64,000 nucleotides of DNA. It comes from Hyphomicrobiales bacterium (GTDB lineage: Bacteria; Pseudomonadota; Alphaproteobacteria; Parvibaculales; Parvibaculaceae). Both the position numbers and the translations under genes were made by a program. Of this stretch, positions 1 to 9,430 are shown in pieces (position 1 is the first letter of the stretch; the number at the start of each line of letters is the position of its first letter). The stretch lies in contig WGND01000003.1 in assembly GCA_016124805.1 (NCBI GenBank), positions 248,001 through 312,000 on the forward strand, given 5' to 3'. The notes under the pieces are model-generated. The model did not search any database, was not told the origin of the DNA, and worked only from the letters and a program-made list of their open reading frames with translations.

Positions 1-45
1 AAGAATGAGCCGTTATCGGGATCAATATAAAGAGGGAGCGACGAC

Positions 46-405
46 ATGGGACAGGTAACCGTTTCGATCAATGACCGCTCCTATTCGGTTGCCTGCGGCG
101 ACGGGGAGGAAGCCCATGTCAAGGAACTGGCGGGCTATATCTCCCGGCAGGTGACGGAGCTTGCCGCCGAAGTCGGTCAGGTCGGCGATGCCCGCCTCCT
201 TCTGATGGCGGGGCTGATTGTCGCGGACGAGCTGTCGGAGTCGCTCCAGAAGATCAAGATGCTTGAAGGCGACATTGAACGCCTCTCCAATGCCAAATCG
301 TCGGCAACGGAACGGACGCGGGAGGCTGAAAACGCCCTTGCGGATGTGCTGGATGGTGCCGCCAGACGGCTTGAAGAGCTGTCGCGGCGCATCGAGACCG
401 TTTGA
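46..405 (+). CDS. zapA: Cell division protein ZapA
   Basis: 119-residue ZapA family protein. ZapA binds FtsZ at midcell and promotes bundling of its filaments. The N-terminal half (about 1-65) has the ZapA pattern: a beta strand VTVSINDRSY, then a helix ending in DARLLLMAGLIVADEL. Residues 70-117 are charged and fit a dimerising coiled coil. An AGAGGGA ribosome site at 31-37 fits the ATG at 46. The gene sits directly upstream of 6S RNA and formyl-THF cycloligase, a conserved order in Proteobacteria. The 45 bases before it probably hold the 3' end of an upstream gene, but no frame could be assigned. Identification is confident from size, pattern and context. Confidence 0.93.
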   Translation: MGQVTVSINDRSYSVACGDGEEAHVKELAGYISRQVTELAAEVGQVGDARLLLMAGLIVADELSESLQKIKMLEGDIERLSNAKSSATERTREAENALADVLDGAARRLEELSRRIETV

Positions 406-449
406 GCCCTCACGGTTTCGCTTGACCGCATGGCCTTCACAGGCCGATA

Positions 450-615
450 GAAGATGTGGGTTCTGCCTGTCTCGTTAGGAACAATCACGCTCGGGGCCTT
501 ACGTTTCTCTAGGGAGCTGTCCCTGAGAAGGACCGTGGTCCTTCACACACGGCGCCCACCTACTTAGGTAGGTCTCCGAGGAACAGATTCCGACGGTCTA
601 GGCGGGCCCACTTTA
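450..615 (+). ncRNA. ssrS: 6S RNA
   Basis: 6S RNA mimics an open promoter and sequesters the housekeeping sigma-70 RNA polymerase holoenzyme. The closing stem is visible: 456-467 (GTGGGTTC, bulged T, GCC) pairs with 601-611 (GGC GGGCCCAC). Between them lie the usual long imperfect stem and a large central bulge near 510-545, with typical stretches such as CTCGGGGCCTTACG and GGAGCTGTCCCTGAGAAGG. Position between zapA and the cycloligase is the conserved 6S locus. Exact transcript ends are estimated, and no clear terminator was seen before the next gene. Confidence 0.9.
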
Positions 616-659
616 AATTCCTTCTTCCTTCGCATCCTGCTTCGGGGGTTCTGGCTTCG

Positions 660-1271
660 ATGACCGCCCAAAATGATGCATCTGAGGTTCGCGACGCCAA
701 GTCCCATTTGCGGGACGAGGCGCGCCTGGGGCGCGTGAAGGCGCAGGCCGATGCCGGGACCGGTAGCGCCATTCATTTTGCCGATCATTTTTTCGCAGGC
801 TTCAAGCCCGATCCAGATCAGATTATTGCGGGCTATGTGCCCATCGGGACGGAGGCTGACCCCGGCGCTCTTCTGGCCCATGCTCATGACACCGGACATA
901 GATGTGCCTTGCCGCGGATTGTGGCCAGGGGGGCCGTGCTTGCCTTTCATCGCTGGGCGCCGGGTGACACGCTTGTGGCAGGCGATCATGGCACGCGCGA
1001 ACCGGTGCTGACCCATGACCATCTGCGCCCTGACATCGTGATTGTGCCGCTGCTCGCCTTTGATGCGCAGGGCAACAGGCTTGGCTATGGTGGGGGCTAT
1101 TATGACAGGACGATTGCGGCCCTGCGTAGTGATGGGCGACCCATCAAAGTCATCGGGCTTGCCTTTTCGGCCCAGTCGTTCGATCTCCTGCCTGCGGGTC
1201 CTCATGACGAGCGGCTTGATGCAATTGTGACTGAAACTGGCGTGCTGCATTTTTCGGACCGCCCGGAGTGA
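660..1271 (+). CDS. 5-formyltetrahydrofolate cyclo-ligase
   Basis: 203-residue protein of the 5-FCL/MTHFS family (YgfA). It converts 5-formyl-THF to 5,10-methenyl-THF using ATP, clearing a folate that inhibits one-carbon enzymes. The family signature LGYGGGYYDR is at residues 141-150, with the nucleotide/folate-binding PxLAFDxxGxRLGYGGG context before it. Residues GYVPIGTEAD near 58-67 match the usual substrate-loop region. The ATG at 660 has only a weak ribosome site. The gene follows 6S RNA, so it is probably co-transcribed with it as in other Proteobacteria. It ends 4 bases before the next start. Confidence 0.93.
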   Translation: MTAQNDASEVRDAKSHLRDEARLGRVKAQADAGTGSAIHFADHFFAGFKPDPDQIIAGYVPIGTEADPGALLAHAHDTGHRCALPRIVARGAVLAFHRWAPGDTLVAGDHGTREPVLTHDHLRPDIVIVPLLAFDAQGNRLGYGGGYYDRTIAALRSDGRPIKVIGLAFSAQSFDLLPAGPHDERLDAIVTETGVLHFSDRPE

Positions 1272-1275
1272 TTTG

Positions 1276-2091
1276 ATGAGATTTCTGTTTCTTGGCGATC
1301 TGGTAGGGCGCGCGGCGCGCGATATTGTCGTGTCTGAAATGCCGACCCTGCGGCGTAAGCTCATGCTGGATTTCGTCATTGTAAATGGCGAGAACGCAGC
1401 GGGTGGTTTCGGAATCACGGCGGCCATCTGCGATGATTTGTTTGATGCCGGTGTTGATGCGATCACGCTTGGCAATCATTCCTGGGATCAGCGCGAGGCG
1501 CTTGTCCATATTGAGCGTGAACCGCGCCTGATCCGTCCGGTAAACTATCCCAAGGGGACACCGGGACGCGGGGCGAGCCTTCTGGAAACGGTCGATGGCA
1601 AACGCGTGCTGGTGATCAATGCCATGGGGCGGGTCTTCATGGATCCGCTGGATGATCCCTTTTCGGCCGTTGAGGCACAGATTGACGCCTGCCCGCTGGG
1701 CGAGATTGCCGATGCCATCGTGGTTGATTTTCATGGGGAGGCGACGTCTGAAAAAATGGCCATGGGTCATTTCTGTGACGGGCGGGCGAGCCTTGTCGTG
1801 GGCACGCACAGCCATGTGCCGACAGCTGACGCGCAGGTGCTGCCGGGTGGCACGGCCTATCAGACGGATGCGGGCATGTGCGGTGATTATAATTCTGTCA
1901 TCGGCATGGAGAAGGATGAGCCAATCCAGCGCTTCCTGACCAAGATTCCAAGTGGACGCTTTCAACCAGCGCTTGGACCTGCAACCATGTGTGGTGTGTT
2001 TGTGGAAACCGATCCGGCGACGGGTCTTGCCCTGCGTGTTGAGCCGCTGCGTATAGGCGGGCGGCTCAAAGCCACAATGCCTGAGCTATAA
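1276..2091 (+). CDS. TIGR00282-type metallophosphoesterase (YmdB-like)
   Basis: 271-residue metallophosphoesterase of the YmdB group. Bacillus YmdB is a cyclic-nucleotide phosphodiesterase affecting multicellular behaviour; the alphaproteobacterial role is not established. Two-metal ligands are visible: D8 (FLGDLVG), E39-N40 (NGENAAGG), N67-H68 (GNHSWD), H153 (DFHGEATSEK) and H178/H180 (GTHSHVPTAD). Length is normal. ATG 1276 was chosen; a TTG immediately before it (1273) is a less likely start. It follows the cycloligase by 4 bases, so translational coupling is likely. Confidence 0.9.
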   Translation: MRFLFLGDLVGRAARDIVVSEMPTLRRKLMLDFVIVNGENAAGGFGITAAICDDLFDAGVDAITLGNHSWDQREALVHIEREPRLIRPVNYPKGTPGRGASLLETVDGKRVLVINAMGRVFMDPLDDPFSAVEAQIDACPLGEIADAIVVDFHGEATSEKMAMGHFCDGRASLVVGTHSHVPTADAQVLPGGTAYQTDAGMCGDYNSVIGMEKDEPIQRFLTKIPSGRFQPALGPATMCGVFVETDPATGLALRVEPLRIGGRLKATMPEL

Positions 2092-2101
2092 GGGTTTTTC
2101 G

Positions 2102-3130
2102 ATGCGGATTGTGATCGCCGGCAATTATAACGAGAAGAAGGCCGGGGCGAATTTCTATGCCACCATTCGCAAGCTGACCAATGGCTTTACGCGGAACGGT
2201 CATGCCGTCATCGGGTTTTCGGATCGTGATGTGGCGCGCGAAGGCACGGATTTCGGCATCGGACGGCGCGGCAATGCGGGGGCCAATCAACGCCTGATTG
2301 AGCTTGCGGGCAATTATCAGCCTGACCTGCTCGTCCTGATGCATGCAGACCGCATCAGCAACGAGACTGTTCTGACAATCCGTAAAATATTGCCCGGCCT
2401 TCGCGTGGCTGTTGTCAATCTTGATCCGATCTTCCTTCCCGAGAACCCGCCACGCATCCGGCGCTTCTCGGAAATTGCCGATGTGACCTTCATCACCACG
2501 GCGGGCGATCATCTGGCGCCTTTTGCCAGCGCCACGCATCGCATGGCCTATCTGCCCAATCCGACGGATGCCTCGATTGAATCACTTCAATGCTTTGCCC
2601 GTGAAGATCAACCCTTTGATCTTTTCTGCAGCATTGGCAGCGAACAGGGGACGCCGTGGCGGGGTGATGCGCTGCGCGCCATCGCGGCTGCCGTGCCTGA
2701 ATGCCGAACCGCCTTTTATGGTCTGGCAGGGCAACCTGCGGTTTTCGGGCAGGCCTATTTCGACGCAATTGCGAGCGCGAGGATGGGGCTCAATCTCAAT
2801 CGCGCCGATGATCACAAGCTCTATTCGTCTGACCGGCTGGCGCAATATGCAGGCAACGGCTTGCTCGTCTTCATCGCGCGCTCAACCGGCTATGACGAGA
2901 TTTTTTCGGACGAAGAGTTCGTTTTCTATCGCGACCAGGCCGAACTGGCTGACCGGTTGCGATATTTTCTTGAGAATGATGGTGAGCGTCAGCGCATCGC
3001 GCGTAACGGCCACAGCCGGTACCACGCCATTTTCAATGAGCGTGTTGTGGCGCGCTATATGGAAGAAATCACTTTTGAAAAGGCGCTCTCGCCTGATTAT
3101 GGCTGGCAGAGCGATGTCTATGGCGGGTAA
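2102..3130 (+). CDS. CgeB-like glycosyltransferase (GT-B fold)
   Basis: 342-residue protein resembling CgeB/family 1 glycosyltransferases. The N-terminal Rossmann-like half begins MRIVIAGNYNEKKAG and contains a helix-strand pattern with DLLVLMHADRI near residue 75. The C-terminal half (about 230-320) has the sugar-nucleotide-binding layout: NLNRADDHKLYSSDRLAQYAG, then GLLVFIA and a DELADRLRYFL-like helix. No signal peptide or membrane segment, so it is probably cytoplasmic or peripheral, modifying a surface polysaccharide or protein. It starts 10 bases after the metallophosphoesterase. The acceptor cannot be read from sequence. Confidence 0.65.
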   Translation: MRIVIAGNYNEKKAGANFYATIRKLTNGFTRNGHAVIGFSDRDVAREGTDFGIGRRGNAGANQRLIELAGNYQPDLLVLMHADRISNETVLTIRKILPGLRVAVVNLDPIFLPENPPRIRRFSEIADVTFITTAGDHLAPFASATHRMAYLPNPTDASIESLQCFAREDQPFDLFCSIGSEQGTPWRGDALRAIAAAVPECRTAFYGLAGQPAVFGQAYFDAIASARMGLNLNRADDHKLYSSDRLAQYAGNGLLVFIARSTGYDEIFSDEEFVFYRDQAELADRLRYFLENDGERQRIARNGHSRYHAIFNERVVARYMEEITFEKALSPDYGWQSDVYGG

Positions 3131-3139
3131 TCGGCTGTG

Positions 3140-3315
3140 CGGCAGGGGACGCCCTGTCCGTAACACCATTGGTGGGCAAAGGGGTGTGGGACAGGGCGTC
3201 TGCCCCTGCTTCTGCAGAGGCTGATCCAGTCGCGAGGCGTGGGCACACCTCGAACCGGGCCGCGACATGTCTCTCTGTGACTGTAGGGGCTGGGCAGACC
3301 CTTGGATCAGTCGGA
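3140..3315 (+). ncRNA. Candidate structured RNA of unknown class upstream of yebC
   Basis: No convincing reading frame, but two strong RNA-like domains. Domain 1: 3142-3159 pairs with 3189-3209 (GCAGGGG/CCCCTGC plus ACGCCCTGTCC/GGACAGGGCGT) with a 3-base bulge on one side; inside it ACACC (3163-3167) pairs with GGTGT (3183-3187). Domain 2 is multibranched: CTGATCCA (3221-3228) closes with TGGATCAG (3303-3310). It encloses GTCGCG/CGCGAC (3229-3234 with 3261-3266), which caps a hairpin GAGGcGTG-GGCA-CACCTC, and a small GTCT/AGAC arm. SRP RNA, RNase P, tmRNA and 6S hallmarks were looked for and not found. Strand is uncertain, because stems read on both strands. It could be an ncRNA or a long yebC leader. 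Confidence 0.45.
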
Positions 3316-3598
3316 GACAGATCGAAAGTATTATGCGGTTCTGAATGAATGGTAAAATAATTCGTTCCAATTGACGGGATCGGGGCCAACTCGTTCCAGA
3401 TCGGATGACACACACGCAAGAGTGGTACAGGTCACGTGTCTGGCCTGTGGTGCTGGATTTTACTGATAGCCCCGCTTATAAAGACGCAAAATCACAGGCA
3501 AATTCTGCGGACCTTGCCATGGCACCTCCCGAGGGTGCCGCATGGGGAGTGCCTAGCGTGCTTCGTTCGCACTGCCGATCAATGCTTTCGGAGTTCCC
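3316..3598. other. Gene-free region before yebC
   Basis: No supported gene. A short inverted repeat GGCACC-N6-GGTGCC lies near 3523-3540 without a T-run, so it is not a clear terminator. The yebC promoter is presumably here, but no convincing -35/-10 pair could be fixed. A frame open across this region into yebC on the plus strand has unlike composition and was not accepted. Confidence 0.4.
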
Positions 3599-4345
3599 AT
3601 GGCCGGCCATTCCCAATTCAAGAACATCATGCACCGCAAGGGCGCGCAGGATAAAAAGCGCGGCAAGATTTTCGCCAAACTCGCCAAGGAAATCACCGTT
3701 GCAGCCAAGCTGGGGCTGCCTGATCCGGCCTTCAATCCACGCCTTCGCTCAGCCATGCTGGCGGCACGCGCTGAAAATATGCCCAAGGACAATATCGAAC
3801 GCGCGATCAAGAAGAGTACTGATCAGGGCGGCGATAATTATGATGAAGTGCGCTACGAGGGATTTGGCACCGGCGGCATCGGCGTGATTGTCGAAACGCT
3901 GACCGATAACCGGAACCGCACGGCGGGCGAAGTCCGCTCCATTTTCTCCAAGAATGGCGGCAATCTGGGCGAAACCGGCTCGGTTTCCTTCATGTTTGAT
4001 CATCTGGGCCTGATCGAGTTCGAGGCATCCGTCGCGACGGCTGACGAGATGCTTGAAGCGGCTATCGAGGCTGGTGCCGATGATGTGCAGTCAAGCGAGG
4101 AAGGGCATGAGCTTTATTGCGCCGCTGATTCGCTGCATGAGGTGATTAAGGCGCTGGAAGAGAAATATGGCGAGCCGCGGACGGCCAAGCTTGTCTGGAA
4201 GCCGCAAAATCTTATCGCTCTGGACGATGAAAAGGGCGAGACGCTGCTCAAGATGCTTGAAGCGCTGGACGACAACGACGATGTGCAGCAGGTTTATGCG
4301 AACTTCGAGTTGTCCGATTCGCTGATGGAAAAAATGTCTGCCTGA
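3599..4345 (+). CDS. yebC: YebC/PmpR-family protein
   Basis: 248 residues, the usual YebC length. The N-terminus [20 protein letters not shown] and the [12 protein letters not shown] segment are diagnostic. Family members have been described as DNA-binding regulators (PmpR) and, for the related TACO1 group, as translation factors that relieve polyproline stalling; which applies here is not decidable. The GGAG at 3590-3593 fits ATG 3599. The gene heads the ruvCAB block, a very common arrangement in Proteobacteria. It may share a transcript with the ruv genes, with a 57-base gap to ruvC. Confidence 0.95.
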   Translation: MAGHSQFKNIMHRKGAQDKKRGKIFAKLAKEITVAAKLGLPDPAFNPRLRSAMLAARAENMPKDNIERAIKKSTDQGGDNYDEVRYEGFGTGGIGVIVETLTDNRNRTAGEVRSIFSKNGGNLGETGSVSFMFDHLGLIEFEASVATADEMLEAAIEAGADDVQSSEEGHELYCAADSLHEVIKALEEKYGEPRTAKLVWKPQNLIALDDEKGETLLKMLEALDDNDDVQQVYANFELSDSLMEKMSA

Positions 4346-4402
4346 TTTGAGGCGGGCGCCTGCCATCCCCGTTCGGTCAGAAACAGACGGGCAAGGAGCA
4401 GC

Positions 4403-4936
4403 ATGGCGCCCATGCCAGCCAGTATCAGATATCTGGGCATAGACCCTGGATTGCGCGCCATGGGATGGGGTGTGATCGAGGTTACAGGCACACGCCTGCG
4501 CCATATCGCCAATGGCACCATTACATCCAGTGCAAAACGCAGCCTTGCCGAACGCCTTGTTGAACTGGAAGCCGGACTCGTCGCCGTTATAGAGGCGCAT
4601 GCACCCGACAGCGCGGCGGTGGAAAATGCCTTCGTGGCGCGCGATGCTGCCGCTGCCCTCAAGCTCGGGCAGGCCCGCGCCATTGCGCTGCTCGTGCCTT
4701 CGCGTGCCGGGCTGGTTGTTGCTGAATATGCTCCCAATCATGTGAAAAAGGCCGTTGTGGGCGCAGGCCATGCCGGCAAGGGACAAATCCAGATGATGGT
4801 CGAAATGCTGCTGCCCGGCTGCCGCGCCATGAGCGAACATGCCGCCGATGCGCTTGCCATTGCCATTTGCCATGCCCATGCAGGCGCTGGCGAGACGCGC
4901 GTGGCTGACGCCCTGTTGCGCGAGGCCAACCGATGA
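4403..4936 (+). CDS. ruvC: Holliday junction resolvase RuvC
   Basis: 177-residue RuvC endonuclease. It resolves Holliday junctions by paired nicks after RuvAB branch migration. RNase H-fold acidic residues are visible at D14 (GIDPG), E74 (AVENAF) and D149 (HAADALAIA), with H146 next to the last. AAGGAG at 4393-4398 supports ATG 4403 over the in-frame ATG at 4412. Its stop overlaps the ruvA start by 4 bases (ATGA), giving translational coupling in the ruvCAB operon. Confidence 0.96.
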   Translation: MAPMPASIRYLGIDPGLRAMGWGVIEVTGTRLRHIANGTITSSAKRSLAERLVELEAGLVAVIEAHAPDSAAVENAFVARDAAAALKLGQARAIALLVPSRAGLVVAEYAPNHVKKAVVGAGHAGKGQIQMMVEMLLPGCRAMSEHAADALAIAICHAHAGAGETRVADALLREANR

Positions 4937-5556
4937 TTGGCAAGCTGCGCGGGCTGGTTGATTCAACGGGCGAGGATTGGGTCATCATTGATGTCGGCGG
5001 TGTCGGCTATCATGTCACCTGTTCGCGTCGCACGCTGGAGGCTCTGCCTGCTGAAGGCGTTGCCGTCACGCTCTCAATTGAAACCAAGGTCAGCGATGAT
5101 GCGATCCGGCTTGTCGGTTTTGCCAGCGATCTGGAGCGTGACTGGTTTCGCCTGCTCTTGAGTGTGCAGGGGGTGGGTACGCGTGTGGCACTGGGTATCC
5201 TTGGCGCGCTGACGCCGGATGATCTGGCGCGTGCCATTGCGCGCGAGGACAAGAAGGCTGTGTCCGCCGCACCTGGTGTGGGCCCCAAGGTCGCCACGCG
5301 TATTGTAACCGAGCTCAAGGACAAGGCGCCTGTCGGCCAGCAATTTCTGGCGAAGGGCGAGACGCTTGAGGGCGTCGGGGGGGCTGCCGCCGATACGCCA
5401 AGCGATGCGCTGCGTGACGCGGTCTCGGCACTTGTCAATCTGGGTTATCCTCAGCAGCAGGCCTATGTCGCTGTTTCGGCGGCGGCCAAGAAGCTGGATG
5501 AAGATGCCGGCACCGAGCAGCTGATCCGGCATGGCCTGAAGGAACTGGCACGATGA
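4933..5556 (+). CDS. ruvA: Holliday junction branch migration protein RuvA
   Basis: 207-residue RuvA. It binds the four-way junction as a tetramer and loads the RuvB motor. The N-terminal OB domain begins [11 protein letters not shown]. The helix-hairpin-helix pair follows at about 70-130 ([16 protein letters not shown] and [22 protein letters not shown]). The C-terminal domain III (about 158-205, [16 protein letters not shown]) contacts RuvB. Start and stop overlap ruvC and ruvB by 4 bases each. Confidence 0.96.
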   Translation: MIGKLRGLVDSTGEDWVIIDVGGVGYHVTCSRRTLEALPAEGVAVTLSIETKVSDDAIRLVGFASDLERDWFRLLLSVQGVGTRVALGILGALTPDDLARAIAREDKKAVSAAPGVGPKVATRIVTELKDKAPVGQQFLAKGETLEGVGGAAADTPSDALRDAVSALVNLGYPQQQAYVAVSAAAKKLDEDAGTEQLIRHGLKELAR

Positions 5557-6590
5557 GCGAGCGTTTGGTGACCGCGGCAAAGCTGGAAGAGGACGCGCTG
5601 GAGCGTTCGCTGCGTCCGCAGGTGCTGGCTGATTTCATCGGCCAGGCCCGGGCCCGTGAAAATCTTGCCGTTTTCATTGAAGCGGCGCGTAACCGTGGTG
5701 AGGCGCTTGACCATGTTCTTTTTGCCGGTCCGCCCGGACTGGGCAAGACAACACTCGCCCAGATTGTGGCGCGCGAGCTGGGGGTCAACTTCCGCGCGAC
5801 ATCGGGCCCGGTCATTACCAAGGCAGGCGATCTTGCTGCCCTTCTGACAAATCTCGAACCGCGTGATGTCCTCTTTATTGACGAGATACACAGGCTCTCG
5901 CCCGCCGTGGAGGAAATCCTTTATCCGGCGATGGAAGATTTTCAGCTTGATCTGATGATTGGCGAAGGACCGGGTGCTCGTTCGGTGCGGATTGAACTGG
6001 CGCCTTTCACGCTGGTGGGCGCAACAACGCGGACGGGGCTTTTGACGACGCCGCTGCGCGATCGTTTCGGGATTCCCGTCCGGCTGAATTTCTATGAGGT
6101 GGCCGAGCTGGAGCGCATCGTTCGCCGTGGGGCAGGGGTGTTTGGCATTGAGATGACACCGGAAGGTGCAGGCGAAGTGGCGCGGCGCGCGCGCGGTACG
6201 CCTCGTGTTGCGGGGCGCCTGCTGCGGCGGGTGCGCGATTTTGCGGCTGTCGAAGGGGCCGCCGTCATTGATGCCAAGGTGGCTGATCGCGCCCTGCAGC
6301 GGCTGGAAGTCGACTCGCTCGGGCTGGATGCGCTGGACCATCGCTATCTGCGCTGTATCGCCGTCACCTTCTCGGGCGGGCCGGTGGGGATCGAGACCAT
6401 TGCGGCAGCCCTTTCGGAGCCGCGCGACGCGATTGAGGAAATTGTTGAACCTTTCCTTATCCAGCAAGGTTTTGTGAACCGGACGCCGCGCGGGCGTGTG
6501 ATGACGGCTGCCGCCTTTGCCCATCTCGGCCTGCCCGCGATTGTGGTGCCGGGCCAGCCCGAACTCTTTCGCGACGGGGATGATGAATGA
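5553..6590 (+). CDS. ruvB: Holliday junction DNA helicase RuvB
   Basis: 345-residue AAA+ motor of the RuvAB branch migration complex. Walker A GPPGLGKT is at 59-66 and Walker B LFIDEIH near 107-113. Sensor-type GATTRTG and the arginine-finger region TPLRDRFG follow. The C-terminal winged helix (about 260-335) includes [13 protein letters not shown] and [12 protein letters not shown]. Its start overlaps ruvA and its stop overlaps ybgC (ATGA in both cases), so repair genes and the tol-pal-associated thioesterase gene are coupled. Confidence 0.97.
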   Translation: MSERLVTAAKLEEDALERSLRPQVLADFIGQARARENLAVFIEAARNRGEALDHVLFAGPPGLGKTTLAQIVARELGVNFRATSGPVITKAGDLAALLTNLEPRDVLFIDEIHRLSPAVEEILYPAMEDFQLDLMIGEGPGARSVRIELAPFTLVGATTRTGLLTTPLRDRFGIPVRLNFYEVAELERIVRRGAGVFGIEMTPEGAGEVARRARGTPRVAGRLLRRVRDFAAVEGAAVIDAKVADRALQRLEVDSLGLDALDHRYLRCIAVTFSGGPVGIETIAAALSEPRDAIEEIVEPFLIQQGFVNRTPRGRVMTAAAFAHLGLPAIVVPGQPELFRDGDDE

Positions 6591-7060
6591 CGGACTGGCC
6601 CGATCTTGCAGGCCATATCGAGAAGGGTGTCCACCGGCTGCCGGTGCGCGTCTATTACGAGGACACGGATTTTTCCGGCATCGTCTATCACGCCAATTAT
6701 CTGAAATTTGCAGAGCGCGGCCGGTCGGATTTTCTGCGTCTGGTCGGCGTCAGGCACCGCGAGCTCTTTGATGGCGAACAGGCGCTCGCTTTTGCCATTC
6801 ACCGGATGGAAATTGATTTTATGCGACCGGCCCGCATTGACGACCTGCTGGAAGTCGAGACGCGCTATGTGCGTGCCGCAGGGGCCCGGCTTGAAATCGA
6901 GCAGACCATCACCCGCCCTGCCGATGGCCCGGACGCACTGCCTCTTTTCAAGGCAAAGGTCATGGCCGCCTGTATTGACGATGGCGGACGTCCCCGGCGA
7001 CTGCCCAGGGCGGTTGTGGAAGCGATGGCGTCCCATGTTGCCGCTGCGGCTCAGCAGTAA
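6587..7060 (+). CDS. ybgC: Tol-Pal-associated acyl-CoA thioesterase YbgC
   Basis: 157-residue hotdog-fold thioesterase of the 4-hydroxybenzoyl-CoA thioesterase type. The signature [21 protein letters not shown] spans about 21-41, with catalytic D28 and H35. YbgC homologues hydrolyse acyl-CoAs and have been linked to phospholipid metabolism next to the Tol-Pal genes. It overlaps ruvB by 4 bases. A 255-base gap follows before tolQ, so the tol genes probably have their own promoter there, though none could be placed confidently. Confidence 0.93.
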   Translation: MTDWPDLAGHIEKGVHRLPVRVYYEDTDFSGIVYHANYLKFAERGRSDFLRLVGVRHRELFDGEQALAFAIHRMEIDFMRPARIDDLLEVETRYVRAAGARLEIEQTITRPADGPDALPLFKAKVMAACIDDGGRPRRLPRAVVEAMASHVAAAAQQ

Positions 7061-7315
7061 TTGGCACCACGGGATGTGGTCGCCAAGCAACAGGGGGATG
7101 CTAACCTCTTGTGACACAGACAGTTTGTGCAACTTGACCTATGTTGCGCCACGGTAATGCCATATTTAGGCGACTATGTTCGGCTCCACTATGGGTGGAT
7201 GATTTGAGTGGATATGCGGTGAGACGCGTGCTTGCGGCTTTCTTCGTCAACTGAGTTCTACCAGCCCTTTGCGAGTTTGAAAGCCAGTCAGCCTGACAGC
7301 ACGGAGAAGCGTTAA

Positions 7316-8041
7316 ATGGATCCCGCCACCACCGCCCAGGTGATTACGAATACGACCGTCAATGCCGCGCCCATGGATTTCTCCATGTGGGGCCTGTTCA
7401 TGCAGGCTGACATTGTCGTCAAGATTGTCATGCTTATCCTGCTCTTTGCCTCGGTTTGGTCATGGGCCATCGTGTTCGACAAATATTGGCGCCTGCGCCG
7501 TGTGTCGGGCCGCGCCGATCAGTTTGAACGTGTTTTCTGGTCCGGCCGCTCGCTTGAAGACCTTTATCAGGAAATGGGTCATCGCCCGGCCCACCCCATG
7601 TCGGCCCTTTTTATCGCCGCGATGCGCGAATGGCGCCGCTCGCAGGAAATTGCATCGGACAGCTTCATTGGCTTGAAAGAACGCGTGGACAAGGTGATGC
7701 AGGTCACGATCAACCGCGAAATGATGACGCTGGAAAGCCGTTTGCTGTTTCTGGCCACAGTCGGCGCCGTTGCGCCCTTCGTTGGCCTTTTCGGGACGGT
7801 CTGGGGCATCATGAACTCCTTCCAGTCCATCGCCGTCAGCCGTGATACCAATCTGGCCGTTGTGGCGCCCGGCATTGCCGAAGCGCTGTTTGCGACCGCG
7901 CTGGGTCTGGTGGCCGCCATTCCGGCGGTGATTTTCTACAACTACTTCTCCAGCCAGCTCAATCGATACGGGCAGCGCATGGACAGTTTTGCAGATGAAT
8001 TTTCTGCCATCCTGTCGCGCCAGCTTGATGAGCGGAGCTGA
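7316..8041 (+). CDS. tolQ: Tol-Pal system proton channel subunit TolQ
   Basis: 241-residue MotA/TolQ/ExbB family inner-membrane protein. With TolR it forms the proton-driven motor of the Tol-Pal complex, which constricts the outer membrane at division. Three transmembrane segments are visible at about 33-53, 142-165 and 185-208, with the conserved FLATVGAVAPFVGLFGTVWGI block in the second. ATG 7316 is preceded by GGAGAAG. It is the first gene of tolQRAB and sits 3 bases from tolR. Confidence 0.96.
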   Translation: MDPATTAQVITNTTVNAAPMDFSMWGLFMQADIVVKIVMLILLFASVWSWAIVFDKYWRLRRVSGRADQFERVFWSGRSLEDLYQEMGHRPAHPMSALFIAAMREWRRSQEIASDSFIGLKERVDKVMQVTINREMMTLESRLLFLATVGAVAPFVGLFGTVWGIMNSFQSIAVSRDTNLAVVAPGIAEALFATALGLVAAIPAVIFYNYFSSQLNRYGQRMDSFADEFSAILSRQLDERS

Positions 8042-8044
8042 AGC

Positions 8045-8509
8045 ATGGCTTTTTCCGTAGGCGGAGGATCAGGCGGACGGCGTCGCTCTCGCGGCGGCAA
8101 TCGCCCAATGGCCGAAATAAATGTCACGCCCATGGTGGACGTGATGCTGGTGCTGCTGATCGTTTTCATGGTGGCCGCCCCCTTGCTCACGGTAGGTGTG
8201 CCGGTTGATCTCCCAAAGACCAAGGCGGCCTCGCTTTCTGGCGACACTGAGCCATTGACGGTGACGATCAACACCAAGGGTGAAATCTATTTGCAGGAAA
8301 CGATTGTGGCGCCTGATGAAGTCGTGCCGCGCCTGCTGGCAATTTCCCAGAATGGATATGATCAGCGCATTTTTGTGCGCGCCGACCGGACGATTGATTA
8401 CGGTACCGTCATGGACCTGATGGGGCGCGTGAGCGCTGCAGGTTTTACCAAAGTGGCTCTCGTTACCGATTCTGACACAGCGCCGGCCAGCTCATCCGGC
8501 GACAAGTAA
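8045..8509 (+). CDS. tolR: Tol-Pal system protein TolR
   Basis: 154-residue ExbD/TolR protein. A glycine/arginine-rich cytoplasmic tail is followed by one transmembrane helix (about 29-49). The conserved proton-path aspartate is D32 ([14 protein letters not shown]). The periplasmic domain fills the rest of the protein. It starts 3 bases after tolQ and is followed by tolA after 9 bases, within one operon. Confidence 0.95.
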   Translation: MAFSVGGGSGGRRRSRGGNRPMAEINVTPMVDVMLVLLIVFMVAAPLLTVGVPVDLPKTKAASLSGDTEPLTVTINTKGEIYLQETIVAPDEVVPRLLAISQNGYDQRIFVRADRTIDYGTVMDLMGRVSAAGFTKVALVTDSDTAPASSSGDK

Positions 8510-8518
8510 GCATCGAGA

Positions 8519-9385
8519 ATGCGTGGTTCGATCTATTTTTCTCTCGGGATGCATATTGCAATCCTGCTGCTGGCGATTGTCACATTCCCCAAAACAAGGG
8601 AATTGCCGAGCCTGCAGACCCGCGCTCTGCCGGTTGAATTGCTGACCGTTTCAGAGATGACAAATCTCAAGCGCCAGGCCAAGAAAGTGGCCGAGACGAA
8701 AAAGCCGATTATCACGCCTAGCGAAAAACCTGTGAAGGAAGAGCCCAAGCCGACGCCACCAGCACCCAAACCTGAAGCCAAGGTTGAGCCGGTGAAATCG
8801 GAACCGGTGGAAGAAGAAAAAGCGGAACTTATTCCCGACAAGACGGCTGAAAAAGTGCCGGAAAAGAAAGAACCGCCCAAGCCGGTGGAGAAAAAACCCG
8901 CCAAAAAGACAGACACTGCCAAAAAACCGACAAAGAGTTTTGATCCAACCAATATTGCTGCGCTGCTGGACAAGATCCCGGACAAGCCGAAGCAGGAGGA
9001 TGTGAGCGAAACGACAGAGGAAAAGGCGGATGCCGCGCAGACCGATGACCCAAATAATCCTGTAACGCTTGCAGTGTCTGATGCTTTCCGGGCGCAGATG
9101 CAGAAGTGCTGGAGTATCCCTGCCGGTGCAGCTAACGCCGAAGAATTAAGTGTCAATATTTCGGTGTATCTGAATCTGGATGGGTCGCTCGCTCGTCCTC
9201 CAGAATTGACAGACAGGGCCCGTCTGTTGACCGGTGGGCCCTATTACAGAGCCGCTGCTGAAGGTGTGATACGCGCAATACGGCGATGCGAGCCCTATAA
9301 ACTGCCTGCTGATAGTTATTTGGGGGCGAATGGTTGGAATAGGTTGGACTTGAATTTCGACCCCAGGGAAATGCTGGGCGGCTGA
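8519..9385 (+). CDS. tolA: Tol-Pal system protein TolA
   Basis: 288-residue TolA-like protein. It has one N-terminal transmembrane helix (about 5-22), then a long Lys/Pro/Glu-rich spacer (about 55-160). The C-terminal globular domain (about 183-288) has the TolA layout: FRAQMQKCWSIPAGA near the start and AIRRCEPYKLP near the end, with two cysteines in typical positions. TolA links the TolQR motor to TolB/Pal at the outer membrane. The spacer is Pro-rich rather than the Ala-rich helix of Escherichia coli, as is usual in Alphaproteobacteria. Confidence 0.92.
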   Translation: MRGSIYFSLGMHIAILLLAIVTFPKTRELPSLQTRALPVELLTVSEMTNLKRQAKKVAETKKPIITPSEKPVKEEPKPTPPAPKPEAKVEPVKSEPVEEEKAELIPDKTAEKVPEKKEPPKPVEKKPAKKTDTAKKPTKSFDPTNIAALLDKIPDKPKQEDVSETTEEKADAAQTDDPNNPVTLAVSDAFRAQMQKCWSIPAGAANAEELSVNISVYLNLDGSLARPPELTDRARLLTGGPYYRAAAEGVIRAIRRCEPYKLPADSYLGANGWNRLDLNFDPREMLGG

Positions 9386-9430
9386 CATGAACGGCTTATT
9401 GGAGCCGAAACTGATGAGGGAGTGACTGCG

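Noticed and set aside
564-1475. 303-residue minus-strand open frame opposite the cycloligase and metallophosphoesterase genes
   Set aside because: It overlaps two well-supported plus-strand genes, shows no family pattern and has composition expected of an antisense shadow.
3140-3315. Region tested as SRP RNA, two-piece tmRNA or RNase P RNA
   Set aside because: The GGAAG/AGCAG SRP loop, tag reading frame with tRNA-like half and RNase P core sequences were not found.
3405-3887. Plus-strand open frame running into yebC in another frame
   Set aside because: No ribosome site, low-complexity Arg/Ser-rich translation, and it overlaps the true yebC start.
5463-6524. 353-residue minus-strand open frame opposite ruvB
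   Set aside because: Covers the conserved ruvB gene; no recognisable features.
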